In this document: positions 9,666-18,805 of the stretch, piece by piece | Layout of the letters: each line of letters begins with the position of its first letter | Position numbering within the stretch: the first letter of the stretch is position 1 | DNA from: an uncultured Lachnospiraceae bacterium | Lineage (GTDB): Bacteria > Bacillota > Clostridia > Lachnospirales > Lachnospiraceae | Assembly (NCBI GenBank): GCA_949743325.1 | Contig: CATJTQ010000090.1 | Coordinates: 1 to 64,000 of the forward strand | Direction: 5' to 3' | DNA: 64,000 nt | Notes under the pieces: model-generated | What the model saw: the letters and a program-made list of their open reading frames with translations, nothing else | What the model was told of the DNA's origin: nothing | The model's database searches: none | Made by a program: the position numbers and the translations under genes

Positions 9666-9755
9666 TTTTAATCTAATAGTTTGATTATTATGTTTCTTTT
9701 TTGGTAAAAATAGGTTATACTATATTAAACGAACATTTTAAGGAGGAATTAGGTT

Positions 9756-10619
9756 ATGTTAGTATCAGCAGAAGAAATGTTGAAGAAAGCGAAAGCAGGA
9801 CATTATGCAGTAGGGCAGTTTAATATCAACAATCTTGAGTGGACAAAGGCAGCGCTTAGTGCGGCGATGGAATTGAATTCACCTATTATTCTCGGTGTTT
9901 CTATGGGAGCCGGAAAGTATATGACTGGTTATAAAACTGTTGTGGGAATGGTAAATGGTATGCTTGAGGAGATGAACGTTAAAGTTCCTGTTGCTCTTCA
10001 TTTAGATCACGGAGACTATGAAGGCTGCAAAAAGTGTATAGAGGCAGGATTTTCATCAATTATGTTTGATGGTTCACATTTGCCTATTCAGGAGAATATT
10101 GAGAAAACGAAAGAGCTTGTAGCTATTTGCAGAGATAAGGGAATGTCTTTGGAAGCTGAAGTAGGTTCAATCGGAGGAGAAGAAGACGGAGTTGTAGGAA
10201 AAGGTGAATGTGCAGATCCTGACGAGTGTAAGAAAATTGCAGATTTAGGAGTAACAATGTTAGCTGCAGGAATTGGTAATATACATGGAAAGTATCCTGA
10301 TAATTGGGAAGGCTTAAGTTTTGAGACATTAGACGCTATTCAGAAATTAACAGGAGATATGCCATTAGTTCTTCATGGAGGAACGGGAATTCCAGAAGAT
10401 ATGATTAAGAAGGCGATTTCTCTTGGAGTTGCAAAGATTAATGTAAATACAGAGTGCCAGATAAGTTTTGCTGCAGGTACAAGAAAATATATTGAGTCGG
10501 GCAAAGATTTAGTTGGAAAAGGTTTTGATCCTCGTAAGCTTCTTGTGCCTGGTACAGATGCAATTAAGGCTACTGTTGTTGAAAAGATGAAATTGTTTGG
10601 CTCTGTGGATAAGGCTTAA
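9756..10619 (+). CDS. fba: Class II fructose-1,6-bisphosphate aldolase
   Basis: A 287-residue zinc-dependent aldolase that splits fructose-1,6-bisphosphate into DHAP and glyceraldehyde-3-phosphate. Visible features: GQFNINN, the zinc ligand His in HLDHG (about 83-87) followed by FDGSHLP, His in GNIHGKYP, and the phosphate loop LHGGTGIP with NVNTECQ. AAGGAGGAATTAGG precedes the ATG, and a TATACT at 9716-9721 is a likely -10. A hairpin follows directly. Tagatose-bisphosphate aldolases are close relatives, but no tagatose genes are nearby. Confidence 0.93.
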   Translation: MLVSAEEMLKKAKAGHYAVGQFNINNLEWTKAALSAAMELNSPIILGVSMGAGKYMTGYKTVVGMVNGMLEEMNVKVPVALHLDHGDYEGCKKCIEAGFSSIMFDGSHLPIQENIEKTKELVAICRDKGMSLEAEVGSIGGEEDGVVGKGECADPDECKKIADLGVTMLAAGIGNIHGKYPDNWEGLSFETLDAIQKLTGDMPLVLHGGTGIPEDMIKKAISLGVAKINVNTECQISFAAGTRKYIESGKDLVGKGFDPRKLLVPGTDAIKATVVEKMKLFGSVDKA

Positions 10620-10641
10620 GGATAAAATTTGAGTTTTGAAT

Positions 10642-10666
10642 GGGATTGGTTTTTCCAATCCCTTAG
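10642..10666 (+). terminator. Terminator after fba
   Basis: A perfect 8-bp stem (GGGATTGG / CCAATCCC) with a five-T loop. The following T-tract is weak (TTAGTTT), so some read-through into the next gene is likely. Confidence 0.65.
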
Positions 10667-10684
10667 TTTATAGGAGGAAAGATT

Positions 10685-11599
10685 ATGAATACAACATTAG
10701 TTGTTATGGCGGCAGGTATTGGAAGCCGATTTGGCGGAGGAATAAAACAGTTGGAGCCAGTTGGTCCTAATGGCGAGATTATAATGGATTATGCAATACA
10801 TGATGCAAAAGAAGCAGGATTTAACAAAGTAGTATTTATAATACGAAAAGATTTAGAGAAAGATTTTAAAGAGATTATCGGAAATCGTATATCTAAAGTT
10901 ATTGATATTGATTATGCTTTTCAGGAGCTGGAAGATTTGCCGCAAGGCTTCAGCGTACCAGAAGGAAGAAAAAAGCCGTTTGGTACAGGGCAGGCAGTTC
11001 TTGCATGTAAAGGTGTTGTAAATGAACCTTTTGCAGTAATAAATGCAGATGATTATTACGGAAAAGAAGCTTTTGTAAAAGTGCATGATTTTCTTGTAAA
11101 TCCTGATAAATCAGGTAAAAAGTATGATTTTTGTATGGCAGGATTTATTCTTGGCAATACACTTAGTGATAATGGCGCAGTTACTCGTGGTATTTGTAAG
11201 GTAAATGAAGAAAATATACTTGTTAGTGTAGATGAGACAGGCGGAATTGAACGGGTTTCCTCAGATAAAGTTATATGTGAAAAGAATGGAGAGCAGGTTG
11301 AAGTGTCGGCTGACAGTTATGTTTCTATGAATATGTGGGGATTGACGCCGGATTTCTTTGATGAGCTTGAAGCACGGTTTGTTACATTTTTAAAGAATAT
11401 GAAGCCGCAGGAGGAGCAGAAAAAAGAATATCTGCTGCCAATGATAGTTGAAGAATTGTTACGAGAGGATAAAGCACAAGTCAAAGTCCTTGAGACACAG
11501 GATAAATGGTTTGGTGTTACATACAAGGAAGATAAAGCGGTTGTTGTTGAGTCTATTAAGAAATTACATGAACAGGGCAAATATCCAGATAAGTTATAA
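10685..11599 (+). CDS. Sugar-phosphate nucleotidyltransferase family protein
   Basis: A 304-residue NTP-transferase. The N-terminal signature MAAGIGSRFGGG with KQLEPVGPNGE binds the nucleotide; the metal-binding Asp pair appears in INADDYYG near residue 119. It resembles a subgroup of predicted nucleotidyltransferases that act on a sugar or choline phosphate; the exact substrate cannot be named. TAGGAGGAAAG precedes the ATG. It is separated from fba by a hairpin and ends at a good terminator. Confidence 0.85.
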   Translation: MNTTLVVMAAGIGSRFGGGIKQLEPVGPNGEIIMDYAIHDAKEAGFNKVVFIIRKDLEKDFKEIIGNRISKVIDIDYAFQELEDLPQGFSVPEGRKKPFGTGQAVLACKGVVNEPFAVINADDYYGKEAFVKVHDFLVNPDKSGKKYDFCMAGFILGNTLSDNGAVTRGICKVNEENILVSVDETGGIERVSSDKVICEKNGEQVEVSADSYVSMNMWGLTPDFFDELEARFVTFLKNMKPQEEQKKEYLLPMIVEELLREDKAQVKVLETQDKWFGVTYKEDKAVVVESIKKLHEQGKYPDKL

Positions 11600-11623
11600 T
11601 GTTTTTGTAGATAAGATAATCAT

Positions 11624-11662
11624 TAAAAAGCAGATAGCGGTTACTACTGCTGTTTGCTTTTT
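11624..11662 (+). terminator. Terminator after nucleotidyltransferase
   Basis: A long imperfect stem (AAAAAGCA... / ...TGCTTTTT) with a TTACTA loop ends in a T-run. Confidence 0.75.
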
Positions 11663-12014
11663 AAAGTGAAAGAGGCGTGTTTTTAAAGAGTGTTAATTAA
11701 TTGATTATAGTTTAATTAAAGTTAAACTTAATGTTATAGAAAAGGAAAAAATTACTAATAAACTTGAATACAGTATTTTTAAGAAGCATGGACTGACATT
11801 TTAAAACTATTATCAGAGTTAGGTGACAGGGGTGCTTCAAATTAATTTTTAGGTATTGAATATAATATCATTTACATCCAAAGATACATTTACTTATATT
11901 AATTGGATAGACAATAATGCGAATAGTTTGCATTGTTGATAATAAAGTTTAGGCAGAATAATAATTTCGTTAAAGATTATATAGAGTACAAAATAAAGAA
12001 AAATTATTTAATTA
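11663..12014. other. AT-rich spacer without gene
   Basis: About 350 bases of very AT-rich sequence with no open frame I can support. A small hairpin AATGC-N9-GCATT lies around 11917-11935. Nothing else is recognised. Confidence 0.6.
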
Positions 12015-12043
12015 TTGAAAAACAAATATAACTATTGTATACT
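12015..12043 (+). promoter_or_regulatory. Promoter of the chemosensory block
   Basis: TTGAAA and TATACT are separated by 17 bases. Transcription from here would leave a leader of about 180 bases before the kinase start at 12230. The leader contains AGTCAA...TTGACT arms (12078-12111) around TGTGCACA, and a CGACCC/GGGTTG hairpin near 12155-12175. Confidence 0.6.
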
Positions 12044-12229
12044 GAATCAGTGGTTATATTTATTACAAAGGGTAATGAGTCAAGTAGCGGTGTGCACACA
12101 AATATTTGACTGTCAATTTTTTGTTTTAGAATACAATAATACATACTTAATATACGACCCTTATGCGGGTTGAAAATAATATAGTTGTTTTCAAAAATGT
12201 CAGTTATAATTGGAAATGGAGTGGTGTTA

Positions 12230-13642
12230 ATGTACAGTGAAACAGAATCAATTATAGATCAGACTCTGGAGATGATTTTAATATTTAATTCTGAGGGTAA
12301 AATAGAGGATTATAATAAAGAAGCGCAGGAGAAACTAGAGTACGTCCATGAATTGCAGGGCGCTTCAATCGAAAATATATTGCCACAGCTTTTTAACGGA
12401 AATCTGAATGTTAAAGAGATATTAAAAGACAAACTGGATACCAGATTGTCATTATTTGCTTATAGAGAAAATAATACTTGCTTTCCTGTTGATGTAAAAA
12501 TACATTGTATAGATGAAAAGAATGATATATATGTTTGTTTGATTTTAGATAGAATAAAACAAGATGCGCTTGAGAAGGAACTTGTACGAGTAAAAGAAGC
12601 GGCAGAAGAGGCAACTAAAGTTCAGAATGAATTTACAGCAAATGTAACGCATGAGTTAAGAACGCCGGTAAACGGAATTTTAGGACATGTTCAAATATTG
12701 TTAGAGGAGAATCCTGACAGCAGTATAAAAAGTACATTAGGTATTATAGAGCACTGCTGTGATAACATGAATAAAATTATTAATAATATTCTTGATTTTT
12801 CAAAGCTTTCATCTGGTAAATTTACAATAGAAGAAAGAGAATTTGATGTACATAAAATGATGAAGCATGTGTCTGACACAAGTATAGCAAGAATTCAGGA
12901 AAAAGGACTTAGTTTTTCGGTACATATTGCAGATAATGTTCCTGAGCGTCTTATCGGTGATGAGTTGAGAATAACTCAGGTTTTAAATAATTTAATTTCT
13001 AATGCGGTAAAATTTACACATACCGGAAGAATTGGTGTGGAAGTAACGAAAACTTACAGCAGTGCGGACGAAGTCGAATTGTTTTTTATGGTAATAGATA
13101 CAGGAATAGGTATTGATGAAAAGGATATGGACAAGCTTTTTAAAGATTTTTCTCAGGTAGACGCTTCTATTACAAGGAAATTCGGTGGAACGGGACTTGG
13201 ACTTTCAGTCAGCAAACAGCTTGTTGAGCTGATGAAGGGAAATATCAATGTACAGAGTGAAAAGGGAAAGGGAAGCAATTTTTCTTTTTCTGTAAGGCTT
13301 AAGAAGCTGGAAGATGATATTGGCGTAGAAGAACCTACAGAAGAATTTAAGATGCCGGATTATAATGTTCTTAGGGAATGGCAGGATATAGAGATAGATG
13401 TAAATAAAGAAATTAATTCAGCTTTAGAAAAGCTTGTTTTATGTATTGAATTAGAGACTTGGGAGAAGGCAGAGCAATTTGCCATAAGAATTAAAAACAT
13501 TGGAAAAGAGTTTGGGGATGATTTTAGAAGAGCTACAGTCAAAGTTGAGATGGCTGTAAGAAAAGAAAATCATGACAGGGCAATCAAAGCCTATGAGCAG
13601 TTAAAACAGTTGTTTCAGGATATTACAGGAGGTAATACATGA
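12230..13642 (+). CDS. PAS-containing soluble histidine kinase
   Basis: A 470-residue cytoplasmic kinase with no membrane segment. An N-terminal PAS domain (about 7-110) is followed by a short coiled helix, HisKA with His141 (VTHELRTP), and HATPase with NNLISNAVKFT, DTGIGI and GGTGLGLSVSKQL. The last 90 residues are helical and resemble an Hpt domain (ERAIRIKN-type helix, then KVEMAVRKEN), but the phosphorylatable His position is Ile. I start at ATG 12230, 8 bases after GGAG; an upstream in-frame TTG at 12185 has no ribosome binding site. It overlaps the next gene by 4 bases and is the first gene of the sensory operon. Confidence 0.9.
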   Translation: MYSETESIIDQTLEMILIFNSEGKIEDYNKEAQEKLEYVHELQGASIENILPQLFNGNLNVKEILKDKLDTRLSLFAYRENNTCFPVDVKIHCIDEKNDIYVCLILDRIKQDALEKELVRVKEAAEEATKVQNEFTANVTHELRTPVNGILGHVQILLEENPDSSIKSTLGIIEHCCDNMNKIINNILDFSKLSSGKFTIEEREFDVHKMMKHVSDTSIARIQEKGLSFSVHIADNVPERLIGDELRITQVLNNLISNAVKFTHTGRIGVEVTKTYSSADEVELFFMVIDTGIGIDEKDMDKLFKDFSQVDASITRKFGGTGLGLSVSKQLVELMKGNINVQSEKGKGSNFSFSVRLKKLEDDIGVEEPTEEFKMPDYNVLREWQDIEIDVNKEINSALEKLVLCIELETWEKAEQFAIRIKNIGKEFGDDFRRATVKVEMAVRKENHDRAIKAYEQLKQLFQDITGGNT

Positions 13643-14715
13643 TTGAAGAAGAAAAGAAAAGTAATGTTAAGATAATGATTGTAGATGATGTAAGAGTAAA
13701 CCTCAGACTGTTGGGCTCGATAATTGAAAGCATGGGACATACAGTAATAAGTTTTCAAAGCGCTTTGTCAGCAATAGGAGCTTTGAAAGAGGAGATGCCT
13801 TCTTTGATATTGCTCGATGCAATGATGCCCGATATGGATGGTTTTGAGTTTTGTCAGACAATCAAGAAGGATGTTAGGACAAGAGATATACCAGTTATTT
13901 TTATATCTGCTTCAGTTGATGAGGATGATAAGAAAAAGGCATTTGAGGCGGGGGCAGTGGATTATATAACAAAGCCGTTTCAGCGTTTGGAGATTATCGC
14001 ACGCGCAAAAATACATATAAAAATGTATGAGATGCAGCAGAAGCTTACACAATATAATTTGAGTCTAAATAAACTGGTTATGGAACAGAACCATAAAATT
14101 GAAGAAGAAAAGAAGACACTTCTCTATGCGCTTGCAAAGGTAGCTGAGGGTAAGGACAGTCTTACGGCGAATCATATTCCAAATGTACAGTACAATAGCC
14201 GCATTTTGGCGCAAAGTCTTCAGTTTAGTCCTAAATTTGAGAAAGAAGTTTTTGATTGGTTTATAGAGATTATTGGTGTTGCGTCTACACTTCATGATAT
14301 AGGAAAAATATCTATTCCAGATACTATTTTGTTAAAGTCAGAAAAACTGACAGACGAGGAAGTGCAAATTACCAGAGGTCACTCAAAAATGGGAGCAGAA
14401 TTTCTTAGAAGTGTTGCGGATGAAACTTCTGAAAATGAATTTCTTAAAATGGCTATAGAGATTGCAGAATTTCACCATGAAAATTGGGATGGAAGCGGTT
14501 ATCCGCTTGGACTAAAAGGTGAAGAAATACCTCTTTCGGCAAGAATTGTTCATATTATCGATGTTTATGATACTCTTCACGCTGACCGAAGCTATAGAAA
14601 AGCTCTTAGTGATGAAGAGTGTAATAGAATTATGGCAGAAGGCTCAGGAAAAGATTTTGATCCATATATTATGGAAGTGTTTAGTAAGATAAGTGCTCAG
14701 TTAAAGACTTTATAA
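13639..14715 (+). CDS. Response regulator with HD-GYP output domain
   Basis: A 358-residue regulator. The receiver domain (about 10-130) has Asp60 as phospho-acceptor (LILLDAMMP) and ITKPFQ. A coiled linker leads to an HD-GYP domain (about 160-358): LHDIGK with HD at 219-220, HH at 279-280 and GSGYP at 285-289, all needed for cyclic di-GMP hydrolysis in RpfG-type enzymes. The metal-site residues look intact, so it is probably an active phosphodiesterase switched by phosphorylation. The start overlaps the kinase stop (ATGA), which makes that kinase its likely partner. CheA follows after about 40 bases. Confidence 0.93.
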   Translation: MIEEEKKSNVKIMIVDDVRVNLRLLGSIIESMGHTVISFQSALSAIGALKEEMPSLILLDAMMPDMDGFEFCQTIKKDVRTRDIPVIFISASVDEDDKKKAFEAGAVDYITKPFQRLEIIARAKIHIKMYEMQQKLTQYNLSLNKLVMEQNHKIEEEKKTLLYALAKVAEGKDSLTANHIPNVQYNSRILAQSLQFSPKFEKEVFDWFIEIIGVASTLHDIGKISIPDTILLKSEKLTDEEVQITRGHSKMGAEFLRSVADETSENEFLKMAIEIAEFHHENWDGSGYPLGLKGEEIPLSARIVHIIDVYDTLHADRSYRKALSDEECNRIMAEGSGKDFDPYIMEVFSKISAQLKTL

Positions 14716-14753
14716 GGTTTTTAGCAATATGCTTGTAAGGGAGGCAAAGATAA

Positions 14754-16889
14754 ATGGCGGACAGAAACGATACAGAAGATATGCTGGATATATTTTTATA
14801 TGAGAGTTTGCAGCTTCTTGAAGATTTACAGAGTGTTGTATTGGCTAATAAAGATGAAAACTATTTTGATGAGGCATCTATAAATGATATATTTCGTATA
14901 ATGCATACTCTAAAAGCATCATCAGGTATTATGATGTATGATAACATAACTAGAATATCACATAAACTGGAAGATGTGATTTACTATATTCGCGAGTCGC
15001 AGCCTGATAACATGCCTCAGGAAGAGCTTGTAGATCATATTTTTAATGTAATGGATTTTATAACAGAAGAGTTAGATAAAATACAGAATGGAGATCTGTC
15101 AGACGGAGATCCAGAATGTATAATTGAAGAAATTGATAACTTTATTAACAAAGTAAAAAATATTGATTCTGAAGATGGAAAAGATGCACCGCCTGAAAAT
15201 ATTCATGAGGAGCCAATGCAATTTTATATAGCTCCTAAATCAGTCAGTCAAAGCAAATTTTACAGTGTAATAATATATTATGAGCATGATACAGAGATGT
15301 GTAATCTTCGCGCTTATACGGATGCTTGTTCTGTAAAAGAAGTTGCAGATGATTTGTTATATAAGCCTGATGATATAATATATAATGATGAATGTTCAGA
15401 TTATATTTTAGAAAATGGATTTAAACTGCTTATTCATACTAAAGTTGATAAAGAAAAATTATTAGAAATAATTGATACGAGTTTGTGTGTTGAAAATATA
15501 GAAATTCAAGAGATTTCTGTAGAACAATTTATGGCCGGTCTGGATGCTGGTGAAGAATCTGCTGATACAGCAGTCGAAGTTACTGAATCAAATGTAATTG
15601 AACATGAAGAGATAGATAAAAAAGCTCCTGCACCTGGAGATTATGTGATACAAAATAAGACATCAGGTAAATCTATGCAGATGGGCAGGGAAAAATCAGC
15701 TCCTCATAAACAAAACCTTATTTCTGTAAGTGTAGAAAAAATGGATATGTTAATGGATTTATTGGGAGAGATGATTATTGCTCAATCCGTAGCTTTGCAG
15801 AATCAGGATATACTGGATTTAGGTGTTGAAATGCCTAATTTCAAGAAAGCGGCTGGAGAATTAACCAAAATTTCAACCCGACTTCAGAATGTAGTTATGT
15901 CTATGAGAATGATATCATTAAAAAATACATTCCAGAAAATGAGCAGGGTTGTTTTTGACGTATCTAAAAAATTGGGAAAAGAAATAGATTTGGAAGTATT
16001 AGGTGAAGACACCGAGGTAGACAGAAATATTATTGAACATATTTCGGATCCTCTAATGCACTTGATTAGAAATTCAGTTGATCATGGTATTGAAATGCCG
16101 TCAGACAGAGAAGCTGCTGGAAAATTAAGAAGAGGAAAAATTACTCTCAGTGCTAAAAATGAGGCTGGCAAAGTGTGGATTACAGTGTCAGATGACGGCG
16201 GCGGTTTAAGTCGCAAAAAGATTTTAGAAAGAGCAGAAAAAAATGGGATTTTGGAAGATAAAGATCCAAGTATGATGTCAGATAAAGAGGTATATAAACT
16301 TATAACTCACGCAGGTTTTACAACAAAAGAACAGATTACTGAATTTTCCGGTCGGGGCGTAGGTATGGATGTTGTTGTAAATAATATTCAGGCAATTGGA
16401 GGCAAATTACAAATTGACAGTGTAGAAGGTGAAGGTTCAAATATGACCATAAAAATCCCTCTCACTCTGGCAACTATAAATGGTGTAGTTATGTCTGTTG
16501 GTGATTCAATGTATGTTATAGATACAAATGTTGTTAAAGCGTTTATCAATGTTAATTCCGATATGATATTAAAAGAACCTGGCGGCATTGAGAATGTAAA
16601 TCTTAGAGGTAATTATATACCGATAATCAGATTAAGAGAATATTTTAAATTGTCTGACGGCGAAGATGAAATTGATAATGGTATTATGGTTTTAGTTGAA
16701 CATAAAGGAAAAGGTGTATGTTTATTTGCTGACCGTCTTATTGGAGAACAGGAAATAATTGTTAAGTCAGTACCTTCTTATGTTGAAGATGAAGTTGGTC
16801 TTTCAGGGTGTACACAGCTTGGAGATGGAAATGTTGCTATGATACTAGATGCTGGAGGACTGGTAAGTCGGCTGCCGAAAGGAGAGTAG
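14754..16889 (+). CDS. cheA: Chemotaxis histidine kinase CheA
   Basis: A 711-residue CheA. The P1/Hpt domain has phospho-acceptor His51 (MHTLKASSG). A P2-like docking domain follows (about 150-260), then the dimerisation P3 (about 325-390), the ATPase P4 with HLIRNSVDHGIE, DDGGGL and GRGVGMDVV, and a CheW-like P5 (about 570-711). All kinase motifs look intact. GGAGG lies about 9 bases before the ATG. It sits between the receiver-HD-GYP gene and cheW in one operon, but no cheY, cheB or cheR is present. Its phosphoryl target may therefore be the adjacent receiver-HD-GYP protein, which is inference from gene order. Confidence 0.95.
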   Translation: MADRNDTEDMLDIFLYESLQLLEDLQSVVLANKDENYFDEASINDIFRIMHTLKASSGIMMYDNITRISHKLEDVIYYIRESQPDNMPQEELVDHIFNVMDFITEELDKIQNGDLSDGDPECIIEEIDNFINKVKNIDSEDGKDAPPENIHEEPMQFYIAPKSVSQSKFYSVIIYYEHDTEMCNLRAYTDACSVKEVADDLLYKPDDIIYNDECSDYILENGFKLLIHTKVDKEKLLEIIDTSLCVENIEIQEISVEQFMAGLDAGEESADTAVEVTESNVIEHEEIDKKAPAPGDYVIQNKTSGKSMQMGREKSAPHKQNLISVSVEKMDMLMDLLGEMIIAQSVALQNQDILDLGVEMPNFKKAAGELTKISTRLQNVVMSMRMISLKNTFQKMSRVVFDVSKKLGKEIDLEVLGEDTEVDRNIIEHISDPLMHLIRNSVDHGIEMPSDREAAGKLRRGKITLSAKNEAGKVWITVSDDGGGLSRKKILERAEKNGILEDKDPSMMSDKEVYKLITHAGFTTKEQITEFSGRGVGMDVVVNNIQAIGGKLQIDSVEGEGSNMTIKIPLTLATINGVVMSVGDSMYVIDTNVVKAFINVNSDMILKEPGGIENVNLRGNYIPIIRLREYFKLSDGEDEIDNGIMVLVEHKGKGVCLFADRLIGEQEIIVKSVPSYVEDEVGLSGCTQLGDGNVAMILDAGGLVSRLPKGE

Positions 16890-16896
16890 CAGAATA

Positions 16897-17586
16897 ATGA
16901 GTGGAAGAACTTTAGATAATCTGCAATTTAGTGAAGAGACTCAAGATAATATGTATATGACATTTAGTATTATAAATGTTCTGTTTGCTGTTAAAGTTAA
17001 TAGTGTTAAAACTGTAACAGGGTTTACACAAATTGAAAAATTATCAGACAGAAATTCATACATAAGAGGTCTTACATCTATTAGGGGAACGATAGTACCA
17101 GTTGTTGATGTCAGGTTAAGGTTTGAACAGGATTATATTGAATATACTGATAGAACATATATAATTGTTGTTGAGGTAAAATCAATATTAATCGGGCTTA
17201 TAGTGGACAAGGTGTTGGGGGTAGCATTTATTGAGCCTAACAGACTCATTGCATTGCCGCCTGTAGGTTATCGGGAAGAGCGGGATAAATATATAGATGG
17301 TGTTGGTAAAATAGATAATAATATTAAATTTTTTATTGATGCTGTAAAACTTTTTGACGCCAATGATATCAATTTATTTAATCATATGATAGAACAAAAA
17401 ATGGAGGAACAAAGATTAAAAGAGGAAGAAAGACGTCGTGAGGAGGAACGATTAAGAGAAGAAGAAAGACGTCGTCAGGAAGAGGAAAGTTTGGAGAGTG
17501 AAGACGAGCATTTATATGATGATGAAGATGTTTTAAAAGATGAAGATAAGTGTTTAGATTATGAAACAAATGGAGAACTCATTTAG
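16897..17586 (+). CDS. cheW: CheW coupling protein with charged tail
   Basis: A 229-residue CheW, longer than the usual 140-160. The CheW fold (about 15-155) contains GLTSIRGTIVPVVD and GLIVDKVLGV. After about residue 165 there is a low-complexity Glu/Arg-rich helix with near-repeats of EEERRREEERLR, then an acidic end (DEHLYDDEDVL). The tail probably forms a single charged alpha-helix. It starts 8 bases after cheA; the ribosome binding site is weak, so translation likely couples to cheA. The stop codon lies inside a terminator stem that closes the operon. Confidence 0.92.
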   Translation: MSGRTLDNLQFSEETQDNMYMTFSIINVLFAVKVNSVKTVTGFTQIEKLSDRNSYIRGLTSIRGTIVPVVDVRLRFEQDYIEYTDRTYIIVVEVKSILIGLIVDKVLGVAFIEPNRLIALPPVGYREERDKYIDGVGKIDNNIKFFIDAVKLFDANDINLFNHMIEQKMEEQRLKEEERRREEERLREEERRRQEEESLESEDEHLYDDEDVLKDEDKCLDYETNGELI

Positions 17587-17602
17587 AGAACTCCATTTTT
17601 TT
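17570..17602 (+). terminator. Terminator after cheW
   Basis: ATGGAG-AA-CTC / GAG-AA-CTCCAT stem with a small internal loop, followed by seven T. Its left arm is the last codons of cheW. Confidence 0.8.
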
Positions 17603-17644
17603 ATATAAATTATATAAAAAAAACTATAAAATGATTTGTAATTA

Positions 17645-17653
17645 TGTTATAAT
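17645..17653 (+). promoter_or_regulatory. Extended -10 promoter of the binding-protein/MCP unit
   Basis: TG-T-TATAAT is an extended -10 element about 45 bases before the start codon; no good -35 box is seen. Confidence 0.5.
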
Positions 17654-17696
17654 AGTCGAAATAGGTCGTTAAAGTAATTTGAAGGAGGATAATAGA

Positions 17697-18791
17697 ATGA
17701 AGATTGGCATTAAGAGTAAACTTAGTAATATTTCTAATTTCGTCAAAATTATTTCTGTTTTGATGGCAGTATGTTCAGTTTTGATATTGGTCGGCTGCGG
17801 AAATAATGAAAATTCGAAAAATGAAAGTTTAGAAAAGCAAGTAAAAGAATTTAATTCAAGTATTGAGAAAAAAAAGAGCGCAGATGCTTCTGGAAATGAA
17901 GGAATAGTTGTTGGTTCAGTAAATATGGGAATGAATGGAGAATGGTTCTCTGAAGTTATGAACGGAATTAAAAATGCAGGTAAAGATATGGGTGTTACTC
18001 TTAAGATGCTTGATTCAGAAAGTGATACAGACAAGGAAGCAGCCAATATTGAGCAGTTGTTATCTGAAGGTATTGATGTTCTAATTATTTCACCAATAGA
18101 TTACAATATTTCTGTACAATCACTTCAGAAAGTGAAGGATGCAGGTATTCCTATTATAACATGGAATACTACCGTTAATATGGAAGTGACGGCGACAGTG
18201 GGTGTTGATGGAAATGCTCTTGGAGGAGATACAGGGGATTATGTGTCAGAATATATTAAGACAAATAATTTAAGCAGTGTAGATATGATCTTGTTGACGA
18301 ATACGTCTTATGAAATTGGCATTCAGCGCTGCAACGGATTTAAAGATGCAATTAAAGATTTAGTAGATGAAGGGATTGTTAATATTGTAGCAGAGGAAGA
18401 TATAGAGATGAGAGAAGATGCGGAAGTTGTAGCCAAAAGACTTTTGAAAGAGCACGACGACGTAGCTATGCTATGGGCATGGAATCAAAGTTCGCTTCTT
18501 GGCGCAGTTGACGCTGTCAAAAAATCAGGCAAAAATGATATAATTATTATGGGAACAGATATGAGTATGGAGCTTGCCAATGATATGCTTGGAAATGAAG
18601 TTAAACTGCAGGCAGTAACTACACAGTTGCCATACAATATGGGGTATAAGGCGGTTGTAAATGCGGTTAAGGCTGCAAAAGGCGAGAAAGTAGAAAGTAA
18701 AGTTCTAATTCCGCTTGATACAATTGTGAAGAGTGATGATGCTGCTGTAAATCAATATATTGAAAATCATAAAGATTTGGTTAGTGAATAA
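17697..18791 (+). CDS. Substrate-binding lipoprotein (sugar-type)
   Basis: A 364-residue lipoprotein of the periplasmic-binding-protein type I fold (Peripla_BP_4, RbsB-like). The signal peptide ends in a lipobox LVGC with Cys34. A charged linker leads to the two-lobed domain, with the IIVGSVNMG-type first strand, ISPIDYN and NTTVNMEV in the hinge region. AAGGAGG lies about 9 bases before the ATG at 17697. No permease or ATPase gene follows; the next gene, 14 bases away, is a chemoreceptor. The likely role is therefore ligand sensing for that receptor rather than transport, though a distant transporter cannot be excluded. Confidence 0.88.
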   Translation: MKIGIKSKLSNISNFVKIISVLMAVCSVLILVGCGNNENSKNESLEKQVKEFNSSIEKKKSADASGNEGIVVGSVNMGMNGEWFSEVMNGIKNAGKDMGVTLKMLDSESDTDKEAANIEQLLSEGIDVLIISPIDYNISVQSLQKVKDAGIPIITWNTTVNMEVTATVGVDGNALGGDTGDYVSEYIKTNNLSSVDMILLTNTSYEIGIQRCNGFKDAIKDLVDEGIVNIVAEEDIEMREDAEVVAKRLLKEHDDVAMLWAWNQSSLLGAVDAVKKSGKNDIIIMGTDMSMELANDMLGNEVKLQAVTTQLPYNMGYKAVVNAVKAAKGEKVESKVLIPLDTIVKSDDAAVNQYIENHKDLVSE

Positions 18792-18805
18792 GGGAGGTAA
18801 GTTGT

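Noticed and set aside
12044..12229. c-di-GMP riboswitch before the PAS kinase gene
   Set aside because: The conserved GEMM core sequences are not present, although the operon encodes an HD-GYP protein.
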